Shown piece by piece: positions 30,878-40,105 of a stretch of DNA of 64,000 nucleotides; the stretch's first letter is position 1, and each line of letters opens with the position of its first letter. The stretch lies in contig OZ271833.1 in assembly GCA_965601665.1 (NCBI GenBank), positions 868,001 through 932,000 of the forward strand. Reading direction: 5' to 3'. Below the pieces are notes generated by a model, which was not told the origin of the DNA, made no database searches, and saw nothing but the letters and a program-made list of their open reading frames with translations. This DNA comes from JANQNX01 sp965601665. GTDB taxonomy: Bacteria; Pseudomonadota; Gammaproteobacteria; Eutrophobiales; Eutrophobiaceae. The translations under genes were made by a program, and so were the position numbers.

Positions 30878-33592
30878 ATGGACGCAGTAGGACAAGGAAA
30901 CACAACAGATTGGCATAGTATTTCTCCTGAAGCTGTACTAAAGCAATTACATTCTTCAACTAGTGGATTATCCCAATCCGACGCGGAGAGGCTTGTTTCC
31001 GATTATGGATTGAATCGCCTTCCACAGGCTGCTCCCCGCCCTGCTTTTATCCGCTTTCTTCTTCACTTTCATAACATCCTGATCTACGTATTAATTGGTG
31101 CCGCCTTGATAACAGCATTACTGGGTCATTGGATAGATACCGGTGTCATACTTGCGGTCGTTATCGTAAATGCAATTATCGGCTTCATACAGGAAGGCAA
31201 GGCAGAACAAGCCATGGATGCAATCCGACATATGCTGGCGCCGAAAGCGAATGTCCTTCGCTCTTCAGAACGCATTACCGTTGATGGCGCTGAGCTTGTC
31301 CCCGGCGATATAGTACTGCTGGAAGCCGGTGATAAAGTCCCTGCAGACCTGCGTTTGTTTGGTGTTCATGGTTTGTCTGTACAAGAGGCAATATTAACCG
31401 GCGAATCTGTTCCTGTTGATAAGCACACACGCCCTGTCCCCGACGGTGCTGCATTGGGTGATCGCAGTTGCATGGCATATTCAGGCACGCTCGTCTCAAG
31501 TGGCCAGGGAAAAGGGGTAGTCGTGGCGACCGGAAAATACACCGAGATTGGTCGCATTAGCAGTCTGCTTTCCGAGGTTGAAACGCTCACTACCCCGCTT
31601 GTCGAACAGATGAGCATCTTTGCAAAATGGTTGACTGTCCTCATTCTCATCATCGCAATATTATTGCTCGGCTTCGGCTATTTCATTGCGGATCAAGATT
31701 TTACAGAAATGTTCATGACTGTCGTTGGATTGTCAGTCGCCGCCATTCCCGAGGGGCTGCCCGCCGTATTAACCATTACGTTGGCGATAGGCGTGGAGTC
31801 GATGGCGAAGCGTAATGCCATTGTCAGACGATTACCGGCTATCGAGACCCTGGGCTCCGTTTCAGTTATATGCACAGATAAAACCGGTACGCTGACGCAT
31901 AACGAGATGATGGTTGCTTCTGTACTTACAGGGCTGCATCGCTTCACCCTGGATGGCAATGGTTATGAACCCAAAGGGGCATTGAAGCTTGACGACAACC
32001 ATGTTTCGCCTAAAGAACATAAAATTATGGAAGAGCTCGCCCTTGCAGCAATACTCTGCAATGACGCGGCGCTTCGTGAAAGCAGCGGGTTCTGGCGAGT
32101 TGAAGGTGATCCTATGGAGGGGGCGTTACTGGCCTTTAGCGGAAAAATGGATGTCGATCCTCGCAAGCATCAGTCTATTTGGATGCGCACAGATGCGATA
32201 CCGTTTGACGCAAAACATCGCTACATGGCAACACTGAACCATGATCACCAACATCGTGCCTGCATCCATGTAAAGGGGGCGCCTGAACAAATTCTGCAAA
32301 TGTGTGAGAAACAACGTAGCGTCAACGGCTCAACAGAACCGCTCGATGCTGCTTATTGGCATGAACAGGCCGAAGCTATTGCCGCATCAGGTCAGCGCGT
32401 GTTGGCTTTCGCGTTAAAGCCTGTACCACCTGAACATACCGTGCTGGAACAGGATGATATACATGGTTCCTTAACACTACTCGGCATGGTCGGAATGATA
32501 GACCCACCACGAGAGGAAGCCATCAAGGCTGCGGCCGAATGCCATAAAGCCGGCATCCGCGTCATTATGATTACCGGGGACCATACAAAAACTGCTGCAG
32601 CCATCGGCAAAAAGGTCGGGCTAAAAAACACGGACACTGTTCTGACTGGCGCAGACTTGGATGAACTTGATGATACAGGGCTTCAGCAAGCTGTACTTAA
32701 CTGTGACATTTTCGCCCGCACCAGCCCGGAGCATAAATTACGTCTCGTTATGGCTTTACAGTCACATGGCCTGTCTGTTGCCATGACGGGCGATGGTGTC
32801 AATGATGCCCCGGCATTAAAACGTGCAGATGCAGGCATTGCCATGGGAAATAAAGGCAGTGAGGCTGCTAAAGAGGCAGCCGATCTTGTTTTAGCAGACG
32901 ATAACTTCGCATCGATTGTTGAAGCCGTGCGAGTAGGACGTACCGTATATGATAATTTAACCAAGGTCATTACGTTTATGCTTCCGGTCAATGGTGGTGA
33001 AGCGGCCAGCCTGGTCCTTGCCATCTTGTTAGGCCTTACCTTGCCTATCTCTCCTACCCAGATTCTATGGGTGAATATGATTGGTTCTGTCGTACTTGCG
33101 ATCACACTTGCCTTTGAGCCACCGGAAAAACACGTGATGCAGAGGCCACCAAGAATGGCTAACCAACCCATACTCACGTCATTCGTTGTCTGGAGAATCG
33201 TATTTGTGTCACTGCTATTTGCTGCAGGCATATTTGCACAGTTTGAAATTGCCCTGATTATGGGTCGTGATATTGAAGTTGCACGTACAACAGCGGTCAA
33301 TACGCTGATAGCGATGGAAGTCTTTTATCTGTTCAGCATGCGGTATGGCGGCAGTACTTCTGCAACATGGCAAGGCGTACTTGGAACAAAACCTGTCATC
33401 ATTTCCTTGTTAATAGTTTCAATAGCACAATTGCTATTCATTTATGCACCTTTCATGCAGAGCATATTCGATACGCATGCGCTTGCTCCATTAGAGCTGT
33501 TGTTAATTGTAGCGAGTGGTGTTGCAGCATTTTTGATTATAGAAGTCGAAAAACAGATGCGATTTTCATTGCAAAATAAACAGGAGACTTGA
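30878..33592 (+). CDS. P-type cation-transporting ATPase (P2, Ca2+/Na+-type)
   Basis: This is 904 residues, full length. All hallmarks are intact: N-terminal cation ATPase domain (HSISPEAVLKQLHSSTSGLS), TGES (LTGESVPVD), the M4 PEGLP motif (AAIPEGLPAVLTITLAIGVE) typical of P2A pumps, the phosphorylation site ICTDKTGTLTHNEM, KGAPEQIL in the nucleotide domain, and GDGVNDAPALKRADAGIAMG. A C-terminal cation ATPase domain gives six more helices. Calcium is the most likely ion but sodium, potassium or magnesium cannot be excluded. The antiporter gene starts within its stop codon, so the two are co-translated. Confidence 0.93.
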   Translation: MDAVGQGNTTDWHSISPEAVLKQLHSSTSGLSQSDAERLVSDYGLNRLPQAAPRPAFIRFLLHFHNILIYVLIGAALITALLGHWIDTGVILAVVIVNAIIGFIQEGKAEQAMDAIRHMLAPKANVLRSSERITVDGAELVPGDIVLLEAGDKVPADLRLFGVHGLSVQEAILTGESVPVDKHTRPVPDGAALGDRSCMAYSGTLVSSGQGKGVVVATGKYTEIGRISSLLSEVETLTTPLVEQMSIFAKWLTVLILIIAILLLGFGYFIADQDFTEMFMTVVGLSVAAIPEGLPAVLTITLAIGVESMAKRNAIVRRLPAIETLGSVSVICTDKTGTLTHNEMMVASVLTGLHRFTLDGNGYEPKGALKLDDNHVSPKEHKIMEELALAAILCNDAALRESSGFWRVEGDPMEGALLAFSGKMDVDPRKHQSIWMRTDAIPFDAKHRYMATLNHDHQHRACIHVKGAPEQILQMCEKQRSVNGSTEPLDAAYWHEQAEAIAASGQRVLAFALKPVPPEHTVLEQDDIHGSLTLLGMVGMIDPPREEAIKAAAECHKAGIRVIMITGDHTKTAAAIGKKVGLKNTDTVLTGADLDELDDTGLQQAVLNCDIFARTSPEHKLRLVMALQSHGLSVAMTGDGVNDAPALKRADAGIAMGNKGSEAAKEAADLVLADDNFASIVEAVRVGRTVYDNLTKVITFMLPVNGGEAASLVLAILLGLTLPISPTQILWVNMIGSVVLAITLAFEPPEKHVMQRPPRMANQPILTSFVVWRIVFVSLLFAAGIFAQFEIALIMGRDIEVARTTAVNTLIAMEVFYLFSMRYGGSTSATWQGVLGTKPVIISLLIVSIAQLLFIYAPFMQSIFDTHALAPLELLLIVASGVAAFLIIEVEKQMRFSLQNKQET

Positions 33593-35295
33593 TGCCGGAA
33601 CTTGCTTTTATTCACGTAGCTCCCTTTTATGAAATGGCAGCGCTCGTCGTGCTGGCTGCAGTAATCGGTTTTTTTGGTGTTTTATTGCGTCAGCCAATGA
33701 TAGTCAGTTTCATTGCCGTTGGCATTATTGCCGGGCCATCCGTATTGGATATTGTCCAATCTCATGAGCACGTTGATTTACTGGCGGAGTTGGGTATTGC
33801 CATACTGCTATTCCTAGTGGGTTTAAAACTTGATCTTAAACTTATTCGAACACTGGGTCCCGTCGCGCTTGCTACAGGCCTTGGTCAGGTTGCATTCACA
33901 TCAGCAGTCGGTTTTTTGATCTGCTATTTACTGGGTCTTGATACGGTTACCTCTCTCTATGTATCCGTGGCATTAACGTTTTCCAGCACAATCATCATTG
34001 TCAAACTCCTGTCAGACAAGAAGGAAGTCGATTCCTTACATGGTCGCATCGCTGTGGGTTTCCTGATAGTCCAGGATCTTGTCGTTGTACTGGCAATGAT
34101 GGTGCTGTCTGCACTGGGGCTTGGCACACAGGCTGACTCTGATAGTGCAGCATTATTCCAGATTGGCAGCGTACTCCTGTATGGACTGTGCATGCTGGCC
34201 TTTGTCCTGCTATTTATTCGTTATATTGCCAACCCGCTGGTGAGTCGTATTGCAAGGTCCCAGGAGTTACTGATTACCTTTGCCATTGGCTGGGCCACCC
34301 TGTTAGCCGCTATTGGCAGTCAACTGGGGTTCAGCAAGGAACTCGGCGGTTTACTTGCCGGCATTTCACTCGCTTCCACCCCCTACAGGGAAGCAATCGT
34401 GGCAAGACTGGCATCATTACGGGATTTTCTTTTGCTGTTCTTTTTTATCGCACTGGGTATGCAACTTGATCTAAACCTGCTTGGCTCACAAGTATTGCCT
34501 GCCCTTTTATTCTCAATTTTTGTTTTGGTTGGAAATCCATTAATTGTCATGGTGATCATGGGGCTAATGGGTTATCGCAAACGCACAGGTTTTCTGGCTG
34601 GCTTAACGGTTGCACAAATCAGTGAATTCTCTCTCATCTTTATGGCGATGGGCATGAGCCTGGGACACTTGTCAAAAGAGTCGCTTGGTTTGGTAACACT
34701 GGTTGGACTCATTACGATTGCAATGTCCGTGTATATGATTACCTATTCACATGGCCTGTATAGCAAACTGGAGCCATGGCTGAATATTTTTGAGCGCAGC
34801 AAACCCTATCGCGAATTGGCAATTGAAAAACAACCCTTTTCGCAACAGCCATATGACATCGTCCTTTTTGGCCTCGGCCGATACGGCAAGGCAATAGCTC
34901 ATTATTTGCAACAAGCAGGCTATAGGCTATTAGCCATTGATTTTAATCCTGACGAGGTTCGTCGTTGGCGCAAACAGGGGCACCTGGTGATGTATGGCGA
35001 TGCCAGCGACCACGCATTTCTGGGTGATTTACCTTTACAGGGAGTCAAGTGGGTAGTGTCTGCGATGCCTCAGCATGACGTAGGTGTTACGCATGAAGAC
35101 CCACGACTTGCATTGATTGACGGGCTAAAACAACAACACTATACAGGCGGCATTGCTGTCTCAACGCAACACCTTGATGAACAGGCGTTCCTTGAAAACA
35201 AAGGGGCAGATATCGTTTTTTTACCCTTTCATGATGCTGCAGAACGGGCAGTTGAACGTATCATCAGTCAAACCAAAGCTTCTTGCACGGCTTGA
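33592..35295 (+). CDS. Cation/proton antiporter (CPA2/KefB-like) with TrkA-N domain
   Basis: This is 567 residues from the ATG at 33592, which has AGGAGA upstream and overlaps the ATPase stop; an in-frame TTG three bases earlier is less likely. Residues about 1-395 form a 12-13 helix Na+/H+ exchanger domain, with LLAELGIAILLFLVGLKLDL and LTFSSTIIIVKLLSDKKEV as typical CPA2 motifs. The C-terminal RCK/TrkA-N domain starts YDIVLFGLGRYGKAIAHYLQ (GxGxxG) and would bind NAD(H) or a similar ligand to gate the transporter. A KefB-type glutathione-regulated potassium efflux role is possible; the usual KefF/KefG partner is missing. Confidence 0.92.
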   Translation: MPELAFIHVAPFYEMAALVVLAAVIGFFGVLLRQPMIVSFIAVGIIAGPSVLDIVQSHEHVDLLAELGIAILLFLVGLKLDLKLIRTLGPVALATGLGQVAFTSAVGFLICYLLGLDTVTSLYVSVALTFSSTIIIVKLLSDKKEVDSLHGRIAVGFLIVQDLVVVLAMMVLSALGLGTQADSDSAALFQIGSVLLYGLCMLAFVLLFIRYIANPLVSRIARSQELLITFAIGWATLLAAIGSQLGFSKELGGLLAGISLASTPYREAIVARLASLRDFLLLFFFIALGMQLDLNLLGSQVLPALLFSIFVLVGNPLIVMVIMGLMGYRKRTGFLAGLTVAQISEFSLIFMAMGMSLGHLSKESLGLVTLVGLITIAMSVYMITYSHGLYSKLEPWLNIFERSKPYRELAIEKQPFSQQPYDIVLFGLGRYGKAIAHYLQQAGYRLLAIDFNPDEVRRWRKQGHLVMYGDASDHAFLGDLPLQGVKWVVSAMPQHDVGVTHEDPRLALIDGLKQQHYTGGIAVSTQHLDEQAFLENKGADIVFLPFHDAAERAVERIISQTKASCTA

Positions 35296-35330
35296 TATTA
35301 CATTGAACTAAACAAACCGGTGACCAGGAT

Positions 35331-36305
35331 ATGAAACGATTTAACAAAATTTTATGCGTACTCGATTCAGAAAAGACAATGCGGACAGCGATCGCACAGG
35401 CATTAAATGTCGCCAATAATCACCAGGCAGAGATTACGTTTATATCCGTGGTAAAGGAAGCAAAACTCTGGCAAAAGCTTTTTTATCAACAGGATAAAAA
35501 CTCCAGTATCAATGACTTGATGGATTATAAAAAATCGATAATCAAAACCGAGATATTGAATATTGACCCATCATCAAACCCGGAAATTGTCCTGTGTTCA
35601 GGTATCGCGTTCATAGAAATTATCAAGTACGCCATCAACAATGACCATGATTTGGTCGTAAAATGCGCGGAAGATGTGTATTGGATAGAACGAATGCTTG
35701 GAAGCGAGGACATGCATTTGCTAAGAAAATGTCCCTTCCCTGTGTTGATGCTTACGGCTAAACAGAAGGACAGTTTCAAAAAAATACTTGCAACTGTTGA
35801 TGTCAATGGCGGATTTAGCGATTTGGACGACGGAGAAGTACAGAAGCAGCTTAATCAAAAGGTGCTGGAGTATAGTGCGGCATTAAGTATGCCTGAAATG
35901 TCGGAGATGCATATTGGCAGTGCATGGGAGGCCTACTACGAAGACTTTATGCGGCATGGGGCTTTTTCCAATTTACCTGATACTCAAGTTGACCAGTATG
36001 CGGAGCAATCGCGCAGGGAATGTGAGACCCGGCTTGAAGGTCTTGTTAGAAAAATGACCGAACTGCTGGGTGAGACAGCAGTTCAGTACCTGCTACCGAG
36101 ATCGCATCTGGTTAAAGGAACAGCGGCAAGGGAAATTCCGCTGATGGTAGATAAATATGACATTGACCTGATTGTTATGGGCACAGTAGGTCGGGTTGGT
36201 ATACCCGGTTTAATTATTGGCAATACTGCCGAATCCATTTTAGAACAAACCAACTGTTCGATACTGGCGATCAAGCCGGATGGTTTTAAAACACCGGTAG
36301 AATGA
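35331..36305 (+). CDS. Tandem universal stress protein (two UspA domains)
   Basis: This is 324 residues. The N-terminal UspA domain (about 1-140) starts FNKILCVLDSEKTMRTAIAQ and lacks a clear ATP motif. The C-terminal domain (about 145-320) ends with MGTVGRVGIPGLIIGNTAES, the G-x2-G-x9-G(S/T) nucleotide-binding signature of the ATP-binding type. Such double Usp proteins resemble E. coli UspE. It is 35 bases after the antiporter gene on the same strand, so it may respond to the ion or envelope stress the cluster handles. Confidence 0.92.
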   Translation: MKRFNKILCVLDSEKTMRTAIAQALNVANNHQAEITFISVVKEAKLWQKLFYQQDKNSSINDLMDYKKSIIKTEILNIDPSSNPEIVLCSGIAFIEIIKYAINNDHDLVVKCAEDVYWIERMLGSEDMHLLRKCPFPVLMLTAKQKDSFKKILATVDVNGGFSDLDDGEVQKQLNQKVLEYSAALSMPEMSEMHIGSAWEAYYEDFMRHGAFSNLPDTQVDQYAEQSRRECETRLEGLVRKMTELLGETAVQYLLPRSHLVKGTAAREIPLMVDKYDIDLIVMGTVGRVGIPGLIIGNTAESILEQTNCSILAIKPDGFKTPVE

Positions 36306-36367
36306 TTGATTGCGGCACATGATATCGCTTGATATACCCGGGTTTTAAAGTTTCAAACAGGTAGTAA

Positions 36368-36775
36368 TTACTCAGCTTCGAGTATTTTCCTGACGGCCTC
36401 TGTCCTGGCCCTGAAGAATTCGGATGCCGGGTTTGCGCGTGCCTCTTGCGTATTCTGCAGCAGAGATTCAAGCGCTTTATCGGCATCCAGCGCATCGGTT
36501 ACGGCATTAACGACCCCGTCGACCGTAATGCCCTCGTTACCAATGATTTCCGTGGAGTCTGGTAACCGGTTATCCACATCGCGTTGCAATCGCTGGTAAT
36601 CGTAGCGCAGGTACATATTCTGCGGATCCATTTTTTGCCTGCAGTTACCATCCAGCGTGGATAAAGGCAGGTTCGTGTAATGCGCTACGCCATTGGCATC
36701 AATGCAGCGATTAAATTCAAGTGCCTGCACCAATGGAGAGAAAAGTAATACCAGTATTATTATGTTGGATTTCAT
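36368..36775 (-). CDS. Small periplasmic protein with DUF4124-like start
   Basis: This is 135 residues with an N-terminal signal peptide (MKSNIIILVLLFSPLVQA, likely cleaved after QA). The mature N-terminus EFNRCIDANGVAHYTNLPLS is the DUF4124 pattern (two cysteines later, C-x..G.v.YTn.P), a short domain of unknown function common in exported gammaproteobacterial proteins. The rest is helical and charged (RLQRDVDNRLPDSTEI; ARTEAVRKILEAE). It is convergent with the UspA gene and divergent from the aminotransferase gene. The function is unknown. Confidence 0.78.
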   Translation of the reverse strand: MKSNIIILVLLFSPLVQALEFNRCIDANGVAHYTNLPLSTLDGNCRQKMDPQNMYLRYDYQRLQRDVDNRLPDSTEIIGNEGITVDGVVNAVTDALDADKALESLLQNTQEARANPASEFFRARTEAVRKILEAE

Positions 36776-36824
36776 AGAACCTGATCATATTCACAGCAAT
36801 CAATAAATCATACAAACTATTCGC

Positions 36825-37964
36825 ATGAACTTACAAAAACTAATTGCTGAAGAATTCAGCCTGGATGATGACATCGTATACCTGAACCACGCAGCAGTCT
36901 CTCCGTGGCCGCGTCGCACAGCACACGCAGTACAGGCATTTGCCGAGGAAAACTGCGTTACCGGTGCGAAAAACTACCTGGATTGGCTGCATAAAGAGCG
37001 GTTTTTGCGCAAGCAGTTGCAGGAATTCATCAATGCGCCCTCGGTTGACGATATCGCGCTGTTAAAAAACACGTCGGAAGCCTTATCGGTAGTCGCAAGC
37101 GGTATTGAATGGCAACCAGGTGACAATATTGTCAGTACCAGCGAGGAATTTCCTTCCAACCGCATTCCCTGGCTGGCACAGGCCGATAAGGGTGTTAACC
37201 TGAAAGAGATTTCCATAGCCGATATCGATCATGCCGAACAAGCCTTGCTGGATGCATGTGATACACAAACCCGCCTGCTGACGGTGAGTTCGGTGCAGTA
37301 TGGAACCGGCAGACGCCTGGACCTTGAGCTACTAGGCAAGGCCTGTCGCGACCGCGGCATCCTGTTTTGTATCGATGCTATTCAAAGCCTGGGCGTGTTA
37401 CACATGGATGTGCAGACCGTAAATGCCGATTTTATTATGGCAGACGCCCACAAATGGATGCTTGGCCCGGAGGGTATTGCCCTCTTCTACTGTCGTGAAG
37501 GGATCCGTGAGCAGTTGCAATTACACCAGTTTGGCTGGCACATGATCGAGAACGCCGGCAATTATGACCAGCAGGGATGGCAACCGGCCAAATCCGCCAA
37601 ACGGTTTGAATGTGGTAGTCCAAATATGATGGGTATCTTCGCCCTGTCGGCAAGTCTTGAGCTGATAGCCGAGGTGAGCATTGATGTCATATCGCAGCAG
37701 ATAAAAACAAATACACGCCAGATAATTGATTATGTCCACAATAAACCGAATATCACCTTACTGACGCCTGACACTGATGATCGTCGTGCGGGGATCGTGA
37801 CTTTCAGGATAGAAAAGCAGGACAATGCGGCCATTTACCGCAAGCTCATACAGAGCAGCGTGGTCTGTGCTAATCGTAAAGGGGGTATACGGCTCTCACC
37901 ACACTTTTATACAAGCCCGGAAACTATCCAGAAAGGACTTGAGATACTAGATTCAATTATTTGA
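36825..37964 (+). CDS. Class V aminotransferase, cysteine-desulfurase-like
   Basis: This is 379 residues, a PLP enzyme of fold type I. Early YLNHAAVSPWPRRTAHAVQA (about 20-39) and DNIVSTSEEFPSNRIPWLAQ are usual for this class. The SVQYGTGRRLDLELLGKACR and FCIDAIQSLGVLHMDV stretches carry the cofactor-binding aspartate, and ADAHKWMLGPEGIALFY holds the PLP lysine (about residue 209). No conserved active-site cysteine loop of IscS/SufS (RTGHHC-type) is seen, so it is probably not a true cysteine desulfurase; SCO-like or isopenicillin-epimerase-like relatives are likelier. It converges on tatD with one base between the stops. Confidence 0.88.
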   Translation: MNLQKLIAEEFSLDDDIVYLNHAAVSPWPRRTAHAVQAFAEENCVTGAKNYLDWLHKERFLRKQLQEFINAPSVDDIALLKNTSEALSVVASGIEWQPGDNIVSTSEEFPSNRIPWLAQADKGVNLKEISIADIDHAEQALLDACDTQTRLLTVSSVQYGTGRRLDLELLGKACRDRGILFCIDAIQSLGVLHMDVQTVNADFIMADAHKWMLGPEGIALFYCREGIREQLQLHQFGWHMIENAGNYDQQGWQPAKSAKRFECGSPNMMGIFALSASLELIAEVSIDVISQQIKTNTRQIIDYVHNKPNITLLTPDTDDRRAGIVTFRIEKQDNAAIYRKLIQSSVVCANRKGGIRLSPHFYTSPETIQKGLEILDSII

Positions 37965-37965
37965 T

Positions 37966-38724
37966 TTAATTAAATAATTTATAGTAGTTTTCGGTGGTAG
38001 TACGGGCTACATCTGCAAAATCGGTTTGCTTTAATTCAGCGATGAATTCCGCCACGTGGCGGACAAATGCGGGCTGGTTGGTCTTGCCACGAAACGGCAC
38101 CGGCGCCAGGTACGGCGAATCAGTTTCAACGAGCATGCTATCCAGTGGAACCTGCCGCGCCACCGCCTGCAAGTCCTGCGCGTTCTTGAAGGTGACAATA
38201 CCGGAAAAAGAGATGTAGAAACCCAGGTCCATCGCAGCCTGCGCTGTTTCCCAGTCTTCCACGAAACAATGCATGACGCCGCCGACGGTATCGGCGCCCT
38301 CCTCCTTCAGTATTTTCAGCGTATCTGCCTTTGCGTCACGGGTATGGATAATCAACGGTTTGCTCAGTTCACGGGCCAGTTTTATGTGCTGGCGAAAACG
38401 GTCGCGCTGCCATTCCAGGTCACCTTCGCTACGAAAATAATCGAGACCGGTTTCGCCAATAGCCACGACCTGTTCATTGGCAGCCAGTTCCAGGAAGGCA
38501 TCTTCATCCACAGGTCCGGGCATTTCTGTGTTCGGATGCACGCCTACCGAGGCCGATATCATGTCGTGTTGATTGGCCAGTTCGATAATGTCCGGCGATC
38601 CTTCCATATCAATGGCCACGCACAGCATATGCTCAATATCATTGGCCCTGGCCTGTTCGAGGATGTCTGTAACGACCATGGATTCACTCAATAGCGGGAT
38701 ATGGCAGTGTGAATCAACCAGCAT
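37966..38724 (-). CDS. tatD: TatD-family metal-dependent DNase
   Basis: This is 252 residues. The metal-binding residues are present: DSHCHIPLL (H-x-H near residue 6), GETGLDYFRS with the bridging glutamate, LIIHTRDAKADTLKIL, MHCFVEDWETA and VETDSPYLAPVPFRGKTNQP. TatD-type enzymes are 3'-5' exonucleases linked to DNA repair and to degradation of nucleic acids. It lies at the end of the fab-tmk-holB-pilZ set, a common position in gammaproteobacteria (tmk-holB-pilZ-tatD). Confidence 0.95.
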   Translation of the reverse strand: MLVDSHCHIPLLSESMVVTDILEQARANDIEHMLCVAIDMEGSPDIIELANQHDMISASVGVHPNTEMPGPVDEDAFLELAANEQVVAIGETGLDYFRSEGDLEWQRDRFRQHIKLARELSKPLIIHTRDAKADTLKILKEEGADTVGGVMHCFVEDWETAQAAMDLGFYISFSGIVTFKNAQDLQAVARQVPLDSMLVETDSPYLAPVPFRGKTNQPAFVRHVAEFIAELKQTDFADVARTTTENYYKLFN

Positions 38725-38750
38725 GGGAATACATCAGGGATTAAAGCTAC

Positions 38751-39104
38751 TCACATCGTGTGAGTAGGACGGTCAGATTTCAACGCTCCGGCGAGTTGGG
38801 TTTCTATCTTGCTTTTGGTCGCGCCCTTATCGAGCTCACTGAACTGCACACCAATGCCTGACGTCTTGTTGCCCTGGGCGCCCTTGGGGGTAATCCAGAC
38901 GACTTTCCCGGCAACGGGCAGCTTGTCTTTGCTGTCGGTGAGCGTGAGCAACATGAACACTTCGTCGCCCAGCTTGTAGGATTTGGCAGTGGGAATAAAC
39001 AGACCGCCATTTTTCACAAATGGCATGTAGGAGGCGTACAGCGCACTCTTGTCACGTATCGTTAGTGACAGGATACCTTGTCGTGGATCGCGCCCGGCTG
39101 CCAT
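38751..39104 (-). CDS. pilZ: PilZ-domain protein (type IV pilus assembly PilZ)
   Basis: This is 117 residues. The gene order holB-pilZ-tatD is that of pseudomonads and relatives, where PilZ is needed for type IV pilus assembly and does not itself bind cyclic-di-GMP well. The domain contains LYASYMPFVKNGGLFIPTAK and GDEVFMLLTLTDSKDKLPVA, with GKVVWITPKGAQ, GIGVQFSELD. The N-terminal RxxxR motif for cyclic-di-GMP binding is not seen, as in canonical PilZ. It belongs to the downstream end of the fab operon. Confidence 0.93.
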   Translation of the reverse strand: MAAGRDPRQGILSLTIRDKSALYASYMPFVKNGGLFIPTAKSYKLGDEVFMLLTLTDSKDKLPVAGKVVWITPKGAQGNKTSGIGVQFSELDKGATKSKIETQLAGALKSDRPTHTM

Positions 39105-39118
39105 GGTTTAACCCCTTA

Positions 39119-40105
39119 CTATTGCGGTACTTGAGATGGATTATTCCAGTAAATGATAATCTCTTCAAGAAGACTCAGCGAATTATAGTTCGTGATGGCG
39201 GTCGCCTGCTGATACTTCTGTTGCAGAAACTGGTAAAACTGCAATAGTCTGGATAATTCCAGTTTTTCTGATACCTGCCTTAGCTGTGACTGCAGGTCCT
39301 CGTTAGTGATGTCTGCATTGCCTTGCAACAGCTTTAACCTGACCAGGTCCTGGTAAATCCGCATCAGCCAGAATATGACCTTTTCGCAGCCAAGGCTCTC
39401 CCACTGTGCGGCCAGTTTCACCGGGTCCACCTGTCTATTCATGATATCGGACAGTAGCTTGTCGCGGTGCTGGAAGATATCCTCGTCCAGCAAGCGGGCA
39501 ACATTCATGGGGCCATTGGCCAGTTTCAGTAACAATGGCAAGGGATAATCTGTATCCGGGTGTTCTTTTTGCAACCATTCCAGCGTGGCATGGCTGGTGT
39601 CTGGTTTAAACGTGATGACCTGGCAACGGCTACGAATCGTCACAGGTAATCTTTCCGGTCGATGGCTTAACAGCATTAACATCGATTGTTCCGGCGGCTC
39701 TTCCAGCGTTTTTAGTAACGCATTGGCAGTCGAGCGGTTCATGGCCTCAGCCGGGTTGATAATGGCGATCTTGTTCCTGTTACTGAAACTCTTCAGGGAA
39801 ACGAACTCGACCAGTTCCCGGACCTGCGCAACCTTGATCTGTTTGCCCTCTTCTTCCGGTTCAACCATGAACAGATCCGGATGGCTACCCGCACTGTATA
39901 ACTGGCAGGCCTGACATTGCTGGCAGCTGTTTCCTGCCATATCTGGTTGCATGCACAGGATGCGCTGACTTAACAGGCACGCAAAGTCCAGCAGTCCCAT
40001 ACCCTCGTTACCGGTCAATAATAGCGCATGCGGTAAACGCTGCTGTTGCATCATGTCCAGGCAATGTTGCCATGCAGACTGTTGCCAGGGTAATGGACTT
40101 AACAC
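39119..40105 (-). CDS. holB: DNA polymerase III delta' subunit
   Basis: This is 328 residues. HolB is the clamp-loader subunit that helps load the sliding clamp. The N-terminus LSPLPWQQSAWQHCLDMMQQ then ALLLTGNEGMGLLDFACLLS has the degenerate P-loop of delta' (no functional GKT). Four cysteines CQQCQACQLY bind zinc. The SRC motif reads TIRSRCQVITF (about 160). It starts 7 bases inside tmk, as expected for this operon. The C-terminal helical collar is of normal length. Confidence 0.95.
   Translation of the reverse strand: MLSPLPWQQSAWQHCLDMMQQQRLPHALLLTGNEGMGLLDFACLLSQRILCMQPDMAGNSCQQCQACQLYSAGSHPDLFMVEPEEEGKQIKVAQVRELVEFVSLKSFSNRNKIAIINPAEAMNRSTANALLKTLEEPPEQSMLMLLSHRPERLPVTIRSRCQVITFKPDTSHATLEWLQKEHPDTDYPLPLLLKLANGPMNVARLLDEDIFQHRDKLLSDIMNRQVDPVKLAAQWESLGCEKVIFWLMRIYQDLVRLKLLQGNADITNEDLQSQLRQVSEKLELSRLLQFYQFLQQKYQQATAITNYNSLSLLEEIIIYWNNPSQVPQ

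Noticed and set aside
32683..33300. 205-codon minus-strand frame within the P-type ATPase gene
   Set aside because: It is antisense to the conserved GDGVND and C-terminal regions of the ATPase.
36825..37964. Naming the class V aminotransferase as iscS/sufS
   Set aside because: The active-site cysteine loop of cysteine desulfurases is not seen and no isc/suf genes adjoin.
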